NCBI GenBank assembly: GCA_019240125.1
Contig: JAFAYW010000085.1
Coordinates: forward strand, 1-46,116
DNA from: Alphaproteobacteria bacterium
Lineage (GTDB): Bacteria > Pseudomonadota > Alphaproteobacteria > ATCC43930 > CGMCC-115725
Direction: 5' to 3'
DNA length: 46,116 nt
Below the pieces are notes generated by a model that had not been told where the DNA came from, did no database searches, and saw only the letters and a program-made list of their open reading frames with translations. Positions 33,700 to 42,855 of this stretch are shown piece after piece. Position 1 is the first letter of the stretch; the number at the start of each line of letters is the position of its first letter. The position numbers were made by a program, and so were the translations under genes.

Positions 33700-34679
33700 C
33701 CGTCGCTACCCTATTGCTGGCGCTGAGCCCGCCCGCCGTCGCGGAAACCACGACATTGCGCATCAGCCGGCCGCTTGATCTATCGGTGCTGCCGTTGCTG
33801 GTCATGGAGCACGAGCACCTGATCGAGCGTGTCGCCGAGGCGATGAACCTCGGCACGGTGACGGTGACATGGAACACCGCCACAAAGCCGGACGCCCCCG
33901 CCGAACTAACCGGCGGCCAGGCCGATCTTGCCACGGTCGATCTTGCCGCGTTTCTGCTCGCCGCTGATGCCAGCGCCGGCACGGCGAGCGAAATCCGCGG
34001 CGTCGGCGCCGTCGCGCAGCGCCCCTATGTGCTGGTCACGCGCAACGACGCGGTGCGCACGATCCGAGACTTCAACAACACCGATCGCATCGCGGTGCCG
34101 GACGTCAAGGCTTCCGGGCCGGCGGTGATGCTCGAAATGGCGGCCGCTCAGGAATGGGGCGCCGAGCATTACAACAAGCTCGACTCGCTGCTGGTGGCGC
34201 GTCCCGACGAGCCCGCGGCGATGGCATTGCTTTCCGGCAAGGGCGATATCGACGCGCATTTCTCGCGCACCCCCTACGCCGATGGCGAACTCGCCGACCC
34301 GAAAGTGCACCGTGTGATGGATTCGTTTGATGTCGCCGGCCCGCACAGTTCCGGGGTGTTGGCCACGACCAGCCAGTTCCGCGCCGCCAACCCGACGATG
34401 AGCGCCGCGATTCTCTCGGCGCTCGAGCAGGCCGACGATTTCATTAAGAAAAACCCGGGCGCGGCAGCGGAGATATTCTCCGGCATGGCAAAAGACCAGG
34501 ACATTCCGCTTGAAGACCTGACCGATATGATCGGCGATCCTGACCTCGTCTACACCGCGGCGCCGGCCGGTGAGATGCGCGTCGCCGAATTCATGCACCA
34601 CATTGGTCGTCTCAAACACCAGCCGGCCAGTTGGCGGGAATGGTTTCTCCCGGAAGCAAAGGACCTTTCCGGCAACTGA
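33675..34679 (+). CDS. ABC transporter substrate-binding protein (NMT1/SsuA-like, type II)
   Basis: A 334-residue periplasmic binding protein of the nitrate/taurine/alkanesulfonate (NMT1/SsuA) type. A signal peptide 'SLTVATLLLALSPPAVA-ETT' ends at about residue 23. The mature protein reads 'TLRISRPLDLSVLPLLVMEHEHLIERVAEA', divided at about 26-40 and 41-55, followed by 'ELTGGQADLATVDLAAFL' (about 76-93) and 'VKASGPAVMLEMAAAQEWG' (about 142-160), which are typical of this class. It overlaps the end of the DUF455 gene by 25 bases. No permease or ATPase is next to it, so it is an orphan. The ligand is unknown. Confidence 0.85.
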   Translation: MRARWRSLTVATLLLALSPPAVAETTTLRISRPLDLSVLPLLVMEHEHLIERVAEAMNLGTVTVTWNTATKPDAPAELTGGQADLATVDLAAFLLAADASAGTASEIRGVGAVAQRPYVLVTRNDAVRTIRDFNNTDRIAVPDVKASGPAVMLEMAAAQEWGAEHYNKLDSLLVARPDEPAAMALLSGKGDIDAHFSRTPYADGELADPKVHRVMDSFDVAGPHSSGVLATTSQFRAANPTMSAAILSALEQADDFIKKNPGAAAEIFSGMAKDQDIPLEDLTDMIGDPDLVYTAAPAGEMRVAEFMHHIGRLKHQPASWREWFLPEAKDLSGN

Positions 34680-34827
34680 GCGCTGCTGGCTCTCGCTGGA
34701 CCCTTGAACCGGCGGGGAGAGCTCCGATCGCCGCAGTGGGTGGAACTCTGACTACCCGCGGCGGTTTTGCGGTAGGCTTGCGCTGCGCGCGGAAGTGGCG
34801 CGCTGATGACGAGGTTTTGGGATAGCG

Positions 34828-35829
34828 ATGGCGGGATCGTCCGGGGTCTGTCTGGTAACCGGGGCGACCGGGTTTGTTGGCGCGGCGGTAGCTCGGGCGC
34901 TGCTAAAATCGGGCTTTCCGGTTCGCGTCCTGAGCCGGCCGCGCAACGACCGGCGCAATCTGCGCGGACTTGATGTCGAGATCGCCGAAGGCTCGCTCGA
35001 AGATCCGAAATCCCTGGCCAGGGCTGTGGCGGGGTGCCGCCTGCTGTTTCACGTCGCGGCGGATTACCGCCTATGGGTGCCCGACCCGGCGGTGATGTAC
35101 CGGGTCAATGTCGAGGGGACGCGCGATCTGATGCTGGCGGCCATGGAGGCCGGCGTCGAACGCATCGTATACACCAGCAGCGTCGCGACGCTCGGCATCC
35201 TGAAGGGCGGCGTTGCCGATGAAGAGACGCCGAGCACCGTGAAGGACATGATCGGTCCCTACAAGCGATCGAAATTCGAGGCGGAGGTCGCGGTAAGGCA
35301 GTTGATCGAGCAGAACGGGTTGCCGGCGGTCATCGTAAACCCCTCAACCCCGATCGGCCCTGGCGACGTCAAGCCGACGCCGACCGGGCGGCTGATCGTC
35401 GAGGCGGCGCGCGGCCGCATGCCGGGCTATGTCGATACGGGACTCAATGTCGCGCATGTCGATGATGTCGCGGTCGGGCATTTGCTCGCGGCGCGTACCG
35501 GCGAAATCGGTCGCCGCTACATTCTCGGCGGTGAAAACCTCAGCCTCGGCGAGATTCTGAGCGAAGTGGCCCGCATCACCGGCCGTCGACCGCCCTCATT
35601 GCGCATTCCGCACATGGCGGTAATGCCCTTCGCCGCGGGCGCAGAGGGATTAGCCCGGTTGACGGGGCGTGAACCCTTCGCCACCGTCGATGCCGTGCGC
35701 ATGTCCCGCAAGAAGATGTATTTCAGCTCAGCCCGGGCGACCGCCGAACTGGGCTATGCGCCCCGCCCGGCGCGGCAGGCAATCGCCGATGCGGTTGCCT
35801 GGTTCAAAGTCAACGGCTACGTCAAGTGA
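34828..35829 (+). CDS. hpnA: Hopanoid-associated sugar epimerase HpnA
   Basis: A 333-residue extended SDR (NAD-dependent epimerase/dehydratase) and first gene of the hopanoid operon. 'LVTGATGFVGAAVARALL' (about residues 9-26) is the nucleotide-binding loop, 'LFHVAADYRLWVPDP' (about 72-86) is characteristic of HpnA, and the catalytic set is Ser in 'YTSSVATLG' and the 'YKRSKFEAE' Tyr/Lys (about 144-152). 'NPSTPIGPGDVKPTPTGRLI' is also a family mark. The true substrate is not known; it is inferred to act on a hopanoid side chain. The frame begins with ATG at 34828 and its stop overlaps the GTG start of hpnC. Confidence 0.93.
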   Translation: MAGSSGVCLVTGATGFVGAAVARALLKSGFPVRVLSRPRNDRRNLRGLDVEIAEGSLEDPKSLARAVAGCRLLFHVAADYRLWVPDPAVMYRVNVEGTRDLMLAAMEAGVERIVYTSSVATLGILKGGVADEETPSTVKDMIGPYKRSKFEAEVAVRQLIEQNGLPAVIVNPSTPIGPGDVKPTPTGRLIVEAARGRMPGYVDTGLNVAHVDDVAVGHLLAARTGEIGRRYILGGENLSLGEILSEVARITGRRPPSLRIPHMAVMPFAAGAEGLARLTGREPFATVDAVRMSRKKMYFSSARATAELGYAPRPARQAIADAVAWFKVNGYVK

Positions 35830-36701
35830 TCACGCAAAGTCTGTCGGAGCCGGCGATGGCGCCCTCATCGCCGTTGGTCGAGGCTCCTTCGGGCAAGGAG
35901 CGCGGCGACGAGAATTTTCCGGTCGGCTCGCTGCTGATCCGGCGTGAATTGCGGCCGCATGTGCACGCTTTCTATCGCTTCGCCCGCAACGCCGATGATA
36001 TCGCCGACAGTCCGCTCCTCGAAGCAGACGAGAAATTGCGGCGCCTCGACCGAATGGCGGCGGTGCTCGATGGCAGTGGTGGACCGGAGGCGCCATCGGC
36101 TTCGGCGATGCGCGCCAGTCTCGAACTGACCGGGATCACCGCGCAGCATTGTCACGACATCCTGCACGCCTTCCGCCAGGACGCGGTCAAGCGGCGTTAC
36201 AGCGACTGGGACGATCTGATGGAGTATTGCCGCTACTCGGCCTCCCCAGTCGGACGGCAATTGCTCGACCTGCACGGCGAAAGCCGCGAGACATGGCCGG
36301 CCTCGGACGCGCTGTGCTCGGCCCTGCAGGTGCTCAACCATTTGCAGGATTGCGGCGATGATTTCCGTGCGCTGGATCGAATCTACCTGCCGGCCGATCT
36401 GATGCAGGCGGCCGCGATGCGCATCGAGGAGCTGAACGATCGGCACGGGAGCCCGGGCTTGCGACAGGTGATCGACGCACTCCTCGACCGCACCGATAGG
36501 CTGATCGCGACCGCGCGCCATCTGGCGCCCAAGGTGCGCGCCAAGGGGTTGCGTTGGGAATCGGCAACAATCGCCGATCTCGCCGCCCGCCTTTCCCACC
36601 GCTTGCGGCGTGGCGATCCGCTGGCGACGCGCGTCAAGCTGTCGAAGCTCGACTTCGCTGCGGCCTTCCTGACCGGTGTCCGCGTCCGTCTATCCGCATG
36701 A
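35826..36701 (+). CDS. hpnC: Squalene synthase HpnC (hydroxysqualene synthase)
   Basis: A 291-residue squalene/phytoene synthase-family enzyme. In the known HpnCDE route HpnC turns presqualene diphosphate into hydroxysqualene. The signature 'ENFPVGSLLIRRELRPHVHA' (about residues 29-48) is typical of HpnC and leads into the first Asp motif 'RFARNADDIADS' (about 51-62). The second is 'NHLQDCGDDF' (about 169-178). It starts with GTG at 35826 (GTGA overlap with hpnA); an ATG ten codons on is possible. It overlaps hpnD by ATGA. Confidence 0.93.
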   Translation: MITQSLSEPAMAPSSPLVEAPSGKERGDENFPVGSLLIRRELRPHVHAFYRFARNADDIADSPLLEADEKLRRLDRMAAVLDGSGGPEAPSASAMRASLELTGITAQHCHDILHAFRQDAVKRRYSDWDDLMEYCRYSASPVGRQLLDLHGESRETWPASDALCSALQVLNHLQDCGDDFRALDRIYLPADLMQAAAMRIEELNDRHGSPGLRQVIDALLDRTDRLIATARHLAPKVRAKGLRWESATIADLAARLSHRLRRGDPLATRVKLSKLDFAAAFLTGVRVRLSA

Positions 36702-37576
36702 CCGAAGCCATCGCCGCTAGCGTCGGAGCCGTCTCCGACGACGCCGAACTGCGCGAGACCATTCGCCAACGAGTGGAGGCGGCCGGCACCTCGTTCTATT
36801 GGGCGATGCGTCTGCTGCCGCCGGAAAGACGCCACGGCATGTACGCCGTGTATGCGTTCTGCCGCGAGGTCGACGACATTGCCGATGACGACGCTCCGCC
36901 GGATCAGAAAAAAGCCGGGCTGGCCCGCTGGCACCGCGAGATCGATGCAACCTACGACGGACACCCCAGCCAGCTTGTATCTCGCGCGCTGCGTGCGCCA
37001 ATCGTGCGTTATGCATTGCGACGCGATGACTTCCACGCCGTTATCGATGGCATGGAGATGGACGCCATCGAGGACATCCGCGCTCCCGACCTGGCTACAC
37101 TCGACCTGTATTGCGGTCGGGTGGCGGCGGCGGTCGGCCATCTCTCGGTGCACGTGTTCGGCGATGCGAGCGATGACGCACACAAGGTGGCGCACTCGCT
37201 GGGGCGCGCCCTGCAGCTGACCAATATCCTGCGCGATATCGACGAGGACGCGCAGCGCGGCCGGCTCTACCTGCCCCGCGAAATCCTCGAGCGGCATGGC
37301 ATCCGCAGTCAGGAACCGGTAGACATCGTTCGGCACCCGGCATTGCCCGCGGTGTGTCGCGACGTGGCGGCGATCGCCAAACAGCATTTTGCCGAAGCGC
37401 ACGCGGCGATGGCACGCTGCTCCCGGCACGCAATGCGTCCGGCGGCGGTCATGGGCGCCTTTTATGGAGCCATGCTCGACGCGCTCTTGCGCTCGGAATG
37501 GCGCGATCCGAAACAGCGGGTCAGCCTGTCAAAGCCGCAGAAATTGTGGCTGGTATTGCGGCACGGCTTTCTATGA
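36698..37576 (+). CDS. hpnD: Presqualene diphosphate synthase HpnD
   Basis: A 292-residue member of the squalene/phytoene synthase family that condenses two farnesyl diphosphates into presqualene diphosphate, the first committed step of hopanoid synthesis. The Mg2+-binding motifs are 'CREVDDIADD' (about residues 55-64) and 'LTNILRDIDEDAQRGRLYLP' (about 173-192). 'SFYWAMRLLPPERRHGMYAV' near the N-terminus is the usual entry motif. The frame is open upstream inside hpnC, but the ATG at 36698 overlapping the hpnC stop gives a normal-length protein. Its stop overlaps hpnE (ATGA). Confidence 0.95.
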   Translation: MTEAIAASVGAVSDDAELRETIRQRVEAAGTSFYWAMRLLPPERRHGMYAVYAFCREVDDIADDDAPPDQKKAGLARWHREIDATYDGHPSQLVSRALRAPIVRYALRRDDFHAVIDGMEMDAIEDIRAPDLATLDLYCGRVAAAVGHLSVHVFGDASDDAHKVAHSLGRALQLTNILRDIDEDAQRGRLYLPREILERHGIRSQEPVDIVRHPALPAVCRDVAAIAKQHFAEAHAAMARCSRHAMRPAAVMGAFYGAMLDALLRSEWRDPKQRVSLSKPQKLWLVLRHGFL

Positions 37577-38919
37577 TCACGGCAGAGCGAAACACCGGGC
37601 GGGCGCACGTTATCGGCGCCGGCCTCGCCGGGCTTGCCGCATCGGTCGAGCTGGCGGCGCGCGGCTATCCGGTGGTGCTGTACGAGTCGAGCCAGCAGGC
37701 CGGCGGCCGCTGCCGCTCGTATTTCGATAGCGAGCTTGGCTGCCGCATCGATAACGGCAACCACCTGTTGCTCTCCGGCAACGTGTCGGCGCTGGCTTAT
37801 GTCGATCTGATCGGCGCGCGCGACACATTTCAGCCACCGGGGGCGGCCGCGATCCCCTTTGTCGACCTCGCCGACAATGCGCGGTGGACGGTACGGCCCG
37901 CAGCCGGGCGCATTCCGTGGTGGCTGTTTGCCGCCGATCGGCGGGTGCCCGGCGCCCGGCTGCGCGACTATCTGCGAGCGCTGAAGCTGTGGCGCGCTAC
38001 CCCGGAGGATACGGTTGCGGGTCTGCTCGATGCGCGGGATGTTCTGTACCGCCGTCTGTGGGAGCCGCTGGCGGTTGCCGCGCTGAACACCGCCGCGGCG
38101 GATGGCGCGGCCCGGCTGCTGGCGCGCATCGTGGCGGAGACCCTGGGGCGCGGCGCGGCGGCCTGCCGTCCGATGTTGCCGCGCGACGGCTTATCGGAAA
38201 GCTTCGTCGACCCAGCATTACGATTTCTCCGCCAGCATGGCGGCGATATCCGTTTCGGTGCCCGCCTGCGCTCCCTCGATTTTGCGGATCGGCGTCTCAC
38301 CTCACTCGATTTCGATGGCGACAGGGTCACGGTCCATCCGGATGATACTGTCATCCTGGCAGTACCCGCGTCGATCGCCGGGCGGCTTGTGCCCGGGCTG
38401 ATGGTGCCCGACGATTACGCCCCGATCGTCAACGCGCACTATCGCTATGACTTGCCCGCCGACGCCCCCCGATTGACCGGGATCGTCGGCGGTACTGCCG
38501 AATGGGTGTTCGCCAAGCCGGGCATCGCCTCGGTGACAGTCAGCGCGGCCGATGCGATCGTCGATCAGCCAGCCGCCGAGCTGCGCGACGCCCTGTGGCC
38601 AGATGTAGCAATGGTGCTTAGTCTGCCGCCATTGCCGGTGCCGCTAGCGCGCATTGTCAAGGAGCGCCGCGCCACGTTCCGCGCCACTTCGGCGCAAGAG
38701 GCGCGGCGGCCGGTCGCGGCGACACAATGGAACAATCTTCACCTTGCGGGTGATTATACAGCAACTGGCTTGCCCGCCACGATTGAAGGCGCTATTCGCT
38801 CAGGGGTCGCGGCTGCGTTTCACGTGCACCAGGGCCGCACACCGCAGGCGGCCTCTTCAACCGCGACGGTGACACGCTCTACCGCACACTTCAGGGATTG
38901 CCTTCGCACGCTGTCATGA
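37573..38919 (+). CDS. hpnE: Hydroxysqualene dehydroxylase HpnE
   Basis: A 448-residue FAD-dependent oxidoreductase of the amine-oxidase/phytoene-desaturase type that reduces hydroxysqualene to squalene. 'HVIGAGLAGLAASVELAARG' (about residues 12-31) is the FAD motif, followed by 'VVLYESSQQAGGRCRS' (about 34-49) and 'IDNGNHLLLSGN' (about 58-69), a pattern typical of HpnE. The C-terminal 'LHLAGDYTATGLPATIEGAI' closes the FAD site. The ATG at 37573 overlaps the hpnD stop. The frame is open further upstream but without homology. The stop at 38919 overlaps the shc start (ATGA). Confidence 0.93.
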   Translation: MITAERNTGRAHVIGAGLAGLAASVELAARGYPVVLYESSQQAGGRCRSYFDSELGCRIDNGNHLLLSGNVSALAYVDLIGARDTFQPPGAAAIPFVDLADNARWTVRPAAGRIPWWLFAADRRVPGARLRDYLRALKLWRATPEDTVAGLLDARDVLYRRLWEPLAVAALNTAAADGAARLLARIVAETLGRGAAACRPMLPRDGLSESFVDPALRFLRQHGGDIRFGARLRSLDFADRRLTSLDFDGDRVTVHPDDTVILAVPASIAGRLVPGLMVPDDYAPIVNAHYRYDLPADAPRLTGIVGGTAEWVFAKPGIASVTVSAADAIVDQPAAELRDALWPDVAMVLSLPPLPVPLARIVKERRATFRATSAQEARRPVAATQWNNLHLAGDYTATGLPATIEGAIRSGVAAAFHVHQGRTPQAASSTATVTRSTAHFRDCLRTLS

Positions 38920-40925
38920 CAACCCGAACGTCGCTCAAAAAGAAGAACGCCGCGAGTGTCGAAACGGCCCCTGTTTTTGGTCGTGAGTCGGCTTTTGTCC
39001 TCGACACTACCAGCCCGCGGGCCGGTCTCGGCGATGCGATTGAGCGCTCAGTCGACTCGCTGCTGGCGCTACAGCACAAGGATGGGCACTGGGTCTTTGA
39101 GCTCGAGGCCGATGTTACGATCCCGTCCGAGTACATCCTGTTGCAGCATTATCTTGGCACCGTCGATGCCGAGCTGGATCAGCGGATTGCCAGATACATC
39201 CGCTCGACGCAGGGCCCCGATGGTGGCTGGCCACTGTTCTTTGGCGGCGCCAATGACATCAGCTCCTCGGTAAAGGCCTACTTCGCGCTGAAATGCGCTG
39301 GCGACTTGCCTGACGCCCCGCATATGCAGCGTGCCCGCGCCGCGATCCTGGCGCTGGGCGGCGCACGCAACTGCAACGTCTTCACCCGCATCTGTCTTGC
39401 CTTGTTCGGGCAGGTGCCGTGGCGTGCCGTGCCGGTGATGCCGGTCGAGTTGATGCTGTTGCCCAGCTGGTTTCCATTCCATATCGACAAGGTGTCGTAC
39501 TGGTCGCGCACCGTGCTGGTGCCGCTCCTGGTGTTGATGGCGGTGCGTCCGGCCGCACGCAACCCCAACGGCGTCTCGATCGCCGAGCTGTTTCTGGTAC
39601 CGCCGGAGACTGTCGACGACTGGATCACCCCCGTGACGCCGTCAGCCATCGGTCATGCCTTCGCCTGGCTCGATCGCCTGTTGCGCATCGCCGAGCCGCT
39701 GTTTCCGGCTGACCCGCGGCGCCGCGCGATCGAAAAGGCGGTGAATTTCGTCACCGAACGGCTCAATGGCCAAGATGGATTGGGCGCGATCTTCCCGGCG
39801 ATGGCCAACTCGTTGATGATGTATGACTGCCTCGGCTATCCGTCGGATCATCCGGACCGGGTGACCGCGACGGACGCCCTGCGTCGCCTGCTCGTGACAG
39901 ATGGTGAGCGCAGCTATTGCCAGCCTTGCGTCTCCCCGGTGTGGGATACCGCGCTGGCTTGCCATGCCCTGATGGATGTCGGCGACGCGCGGCTGAACCC
40001 GTCGTTACAGAGCGCGATGGATTGGCTGGCCGACAAGCAGGTGCTCGATACCGTCGGTGACTGGGCCATCACGCGGCCCGGGGTGCGGCCGGGCGGATGG
40101 GCTTTCCAATACGCCAACGCGCATTACCCCGATCTCGACGATACGGCGGCGGTGGCTCTGGCGCTCGACCGTTTTGACAATGTCCGTTACCGCGAGGCGA
40201 TCGACCGCGCCGCCGAGTGGGTTATCGGCATGCAGAGCAAGAATGGCGGCTGGGGCTCGTTCGATGCCGACAACACCCATTACTATCTGAACCACATCCC
40301 GTTCGCCGATCACGGCGCGTTGCTCGACCCGCCAACTGCCGATGTGAGCGCCCGCTGCCTCGGTTTCCTTACCCAGCTGGGCATGCCGACCGAACATCCC
40401 AACGTCGCGGCGGCACTCGCCTATCTGCGTGACGAGCAGGAGGCGGATGGCAGTTGGTTCGGCCGCTGGGGCACCAACTACATCTACGGTACATGGTCAG
40501 CGCTCGCGGCGCTGAACGCGGCCGGGGTCGCGGGGACCGCGCCGGAAATTCGCCGCGCGGTTGCCTGGCTCGAGACGCATCAGCGGGCCGATGGCGGCTG
40601 GGGCGAGGCTGGCGACAGCTATTACCCGGATCAACCGCATGGTGACGCCTCCTACAGCACGGCATCCCAGACCGCATGGGCGCTTCTGGCGCTGATGGCC
40701 GCCGGCGAAGTCGATAATCCCGCGGTCGCGCGGGGTATTGCCTATCTGCTCGGCACCCAGGATTCCGACGGCAACTGGGACGAACCATGGTTTACTGCGG
40801 TTGGCTTCCCGCGGGTATTCTATCTGCGCTACCACGGCTACCGCGCCTTCTTCCCGCTCTGGGCGCTGGCACGGTATCGCCGTTTGTCGGTAGCCAACTC
40901 GCGTCAGGTTACTGTCGGCCTTTGA
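38916..40925 (+). CDS. shc: Squalene-hopene cyclase
   Basis: A 669-residue membrane-bound cyclase that folds squalene into hopene or hopanol, also called HpnF. The catalytic acid motif is 'LDDTA' preceded by Asp ('YPDLDDTAAVAL', about residue 404-410). Several QW repeats are visible, for example 'GPDGGWPLFFGG' (about 100), 'QSKNGGWGSFDADN' (about 440) and 'QRADGGWGEAGDSYYP' (about 556). The start is the ATG at 38916, which overlaps hpnE; an ATG six codons upstream is less likely. It ends the operon. The later side-chain genes hpnG, hpnH and hpnB are not in the window. Confidence 0.97.
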   Translation: MTTRTSLKKKNAASVETAPVFGRESAFVLDTTSPRAGLGDAIERSVDSLLALQHKDGHWVFELEADVTIPSEYILLQHYLGTVDAELDQRIARYIRSTQGPDGGWPLFFGGANDISSSVKAYFALKCAGDLPDAPHMQRARAAILALGGARNCNVFTRICLALFGQVPWRAVPVMPVELMLLPSWFPFHIDKVSYWSRTVLVPLLVLMAVRPAARNPNGVSIAELFLVPPETVDDWITPVTPSAIGHAFAWLDRLLRIAEPLFPADPRRRAIEKAVNFVTERLNGQDGLGAIFPAMANSLMMYDCLGYPSDHPDRVTATDALRRLLVTDGERSYCQPCVSPVWDTALACHALMDVGDARLNPSLQSAMDWLADKQVLDTVGDWAITRPGVRPGGWAFQYANAHYPDLDDTAAVALALDRFDNVRYREAIDRAAEWVIGMQSKNGGWGSFDADNTHYYLNHIPFADHGALLDPPTADVSARCLGFLTQLGMPTEHPNVAAALAYLRDEQEADGSWFGRWGTNYIYGTWSALAALNAAGVAGTAPEIRRAVAWLETHQRADGGWGEAGDSYYPDQPHGDASYSTASQTAWALLALMAAGEVDNPAVARGIAYLLGTQDSDGNWDEPWFTAVGFPRVFYLRYHGYRAFFPLWALARYRRLSVANSRQVTVGL

Positions 40926-40954
40926 GCCAGGTTCTGGACCCCAGGTAAGGGGGC

Positions 40955-41527
40955 TCAGCTGAGTGGTGGCAGAAGCGGGTGGCGCAAGCTGCGCGGCAGG
41001 ATGCCCTTGGTACGAGGATCCTCGAAGCGCAGGCTTTGTCGGGCATAGACGTTGAAGCCGTTGCGCTGGTAGTGCCCTAATGCCTTGGGGTGATCGAATT
41101 TTCGGGTATGCACCCAGAACCGTTTGATGGGGCGCGACCAGGCTCGCTCGATCGCCTGCTGCAACAGGAACGGGCCGAAACCGCGCCCGATAAACTCCGG
41201 GATCAGGCCGAAATAGCGCAGCTCGGTTTCGTTGGGCAATGCTGTGTCCAGCTCGTAATACCCCGCCGGAATGCCGCCGGCATAAAGAACGTGGATTTCG
41301 GTTGTTGCCTTCTGAATCTCCGCCGCAAGAGCCGCATCGGATAATAGTCGGCGCTCGTACCACAGCCATGGCGTTCCGACAGTTTCGTAAAGATACCGAT
41401 AGAACGACACCGTGCACTCCTCGGCTCGCATCAGGGCCAGCTTACCGGTCAGAGGGGGTGGGGCGTGCGCGAGCAGCGGCCGCGCATGCATTTCCAGATA
41501 GGTGATGACGTCGTCGAGCAGAGCCAT
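40955..41527 (-). CDS. GNAT family N-acetyltransferase
   Basis: A 190-residue GNAT fold. The acetyl-CoA loop is 'EFIGRGFGPFLLQQAIE' (about residues 111-127) with the GxGxG/A-type 'GRGFGP', preceded by the beta-strand 'ELRYFGLIP'. 'HPKALGHYQRNGFNVYAR' (about 146-163) is the usual final motif (alpha4-beta7). An N-terminal extension of about 75 residues contains 'SFYRYLYETVGTPWLWYERR'. The substrate is not evident. It is convergent with shc, 29 bases apart. The ribosome site is weak. Confidence 0.88.
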   Translation of the reverse strand: MALLDDVITYLEMHARPLLAHAPPPLTGKLALMRAEECTVSFYRYLYETVGTPWLWYERRLLSDAALAAEIQKATTEIHVLYAGGIPAGYYELDTALPNETELRYFGLIPEFIGRGFGPFLLQQAIERAWSRPIKRFWVHTRKFDHPKALGHYQRNGFNVYARQSLRFEDPRTKGILPRSLRHPLLPPLS

Positions 41528-41889
41528 CAGCCGATTGTCTGCAATCTTCGCGTCCGGCTCCAGTAGCTGAATGCGTTCGGCTCGGGCCGTCGAGAAATAA
41601 GCGCCCCGGTTCGGCTAATCACACCGCAACGGCGCGACAGCCGGTTCAATGTTTCAGTTGCGGCGCCCTCCGCGAAACTGGATTATCGGTCTGCAACCCG
41701 GGCGATGCATCTATGCACAAGGAAGGCGCGGATATCGCCGAACATGCGCGTAGCATCGGCACAACGGTGCCGCTGCTCGATTCCACGACACCAGCTGATA
41801 ACAGAGCGGCCCGAGAGAATGCGGCGCCGATGTCAGCGCGGCGCAGGATGTGCCCGCGCGCCCGCCTCTAGAATGGAAGAGGAGCGACC
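41528..41889. other. Divergent intergenic region without a supportable gene
   Basis: A 362-base gap between the GNAT gene (minus) and the PhyH gene (plus). Open frames here, such as 41705-41896, have no ribosome site and no recognisable sequence. No tRNA, palindrome or clear promoter pair was found. Only the ribosome site GGAAGAGGAG just before 41890 is plain. Confidence 0.5.
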
Positions 41890-42783
41890 ATGCTGAACCA
41901 AGCGCAACGTGACGCCTATCAGCGCGATGGAGTCATCGTCGTGCCGGATGTCTTCACGCCGGAAGAAGTCGCCGAGCTGCGCCGGGTGACCGATGAGTTT
42001 GTCGCCGGCGCCGCCCTCATCACCGCCAATGATGACATCTACGATCTTGAAGAATCTCACACTCTGCGCGCACCGCGAGTGCGACGGCTGAAGGCGCCGC
42101 ACGGCATCCACGACGCGTACTTTCGCGCCAGCCGCAATGGCAAGGTAGTCGAAATCCTCAAGGATCTATGGGGCACGGTGCGGTTCGACACCGGCAAGCT
42201 CAACATGAAATCAGCCGGGTATGGGGCGCCGGTCGAATGGCATCAGGATTGGGCCTTCTATCCGCACACCAACGACGATCTGGCCGCGGTTGGCATCATG
42301 CTCGACGATGTCGACATGGAGAATGGCCCGATGATGGTCGTACCGGGCAGTCACAAGGGCCCGACCTTTGACCATCACGGCCCGGATGGCCGGTTCTGCG
42401 GCGCGATGGACCCGGAGCGCTGCGACATCGATCTCACCAAGGCCTTGCCGTGCGTCGGCAAGGCCGGTTCTGTGACCGTGCATCATGTGCGCGCGGTGCA
42501 TGGCTCGGCGACCAATTTCTCGGGACGCGAGCGCCGTTTCCTGCTGTTCCAGTATCGTGCCGCCGATGCCTGGCCGCTGCTTGGTTTCAAGGACGGTTTC
42601 GAGAAGTTCCAGTCGCTGCTGCTGTCCGGCGAGGCCTCGGTCGTGGCGCGGCTGTCAGCTGCCCCGGTGCGCATGCCATTGCCGCCCGCCGCGCATCAGG
42701 GCTCGATCTATGAGAACCAGCGCGCCAGCGGCCGGCGCTATTTTGAAACCGCCTCCGCCGCGCCGCGTATCGCCGCGGAGTAG
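41890..42783 (+). CDS. Phytanoyl-CoA dioxygenase (PhyH) family protein
   Basis: A 297-residue Fe(II)/2-oxoglutarate oxygenase of the PhyH family. 'RDGVIVVPDVFTPEEVAELR' (about residues 12-31) is the usual N-terminal motif. The metal triad is HxD in 'EWHQDWAFYPHTNDD' (about 116-130) and His in 'VRAVHGSATNFSGRERR' (about 201-217), whose Arg binds 2-oxoglutarate. 'MENGPMMVVPGSHKGP' between them is a hallmark. The strong GGAAGAGGAG ribosome site fixes the start. It stands alone, so the hydroxylated substrate is not known. Confidence 0.92.
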   Translation: MLNQAQRDAYQRDGVIVVPDVFTPEEVAELRRVTDEFVAGAALITANDDIYDLEESHTLRAPRVRRLKAPHGIHDAYFRASRNGKVVEILKDLWGTVRFDTGKLNMKSAGYGAPVEWHQDWAFYPHTNDDLAAVGIMLDDVDMENGPMMVVPGSHKGPTFDHHGPDGRFCGAMDPERCDIDLTKALPCVGKAGSVTVHHVRAVHGSATNFSGRERRFLLFQYRAADAWPLLGFKDGFEKFQSLLLSGEASVVARLSAAPVRMPLPPAAHQGSIYENQRASGRRYFETASAAPRIAAE

Positions 42784-42798
42784 CAACGGGCGATAAAC

Positions 42799-42835
42799 AA
42801 AACCCCGCCGCTGGCTAGCCCGGCGGCGGGGTTTT
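42799..42835. terminator. Bidirectional intrinsic terminator
   Basis: aaaaccccgccg and cggcggggtttt form a 12-bp perfect stem with a 13-base loop, flanked by A-rich and T-rich ends. It lies between two convergent genes (PhyH stop at 42783, Ku stop at 42856), so it can end transcription in both directions. Confidence 0.9.
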
Positions 42836-42855
42836 CGTTGCGTTGTTTCAGCGAC

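Noticed and set aside
41705-41896. 63-residue plus-strand frame before the PhyH gene
   Set aside because: No ribosome site, Arg/Cys-rich random composition, and it overlaps the strong PhyH start.
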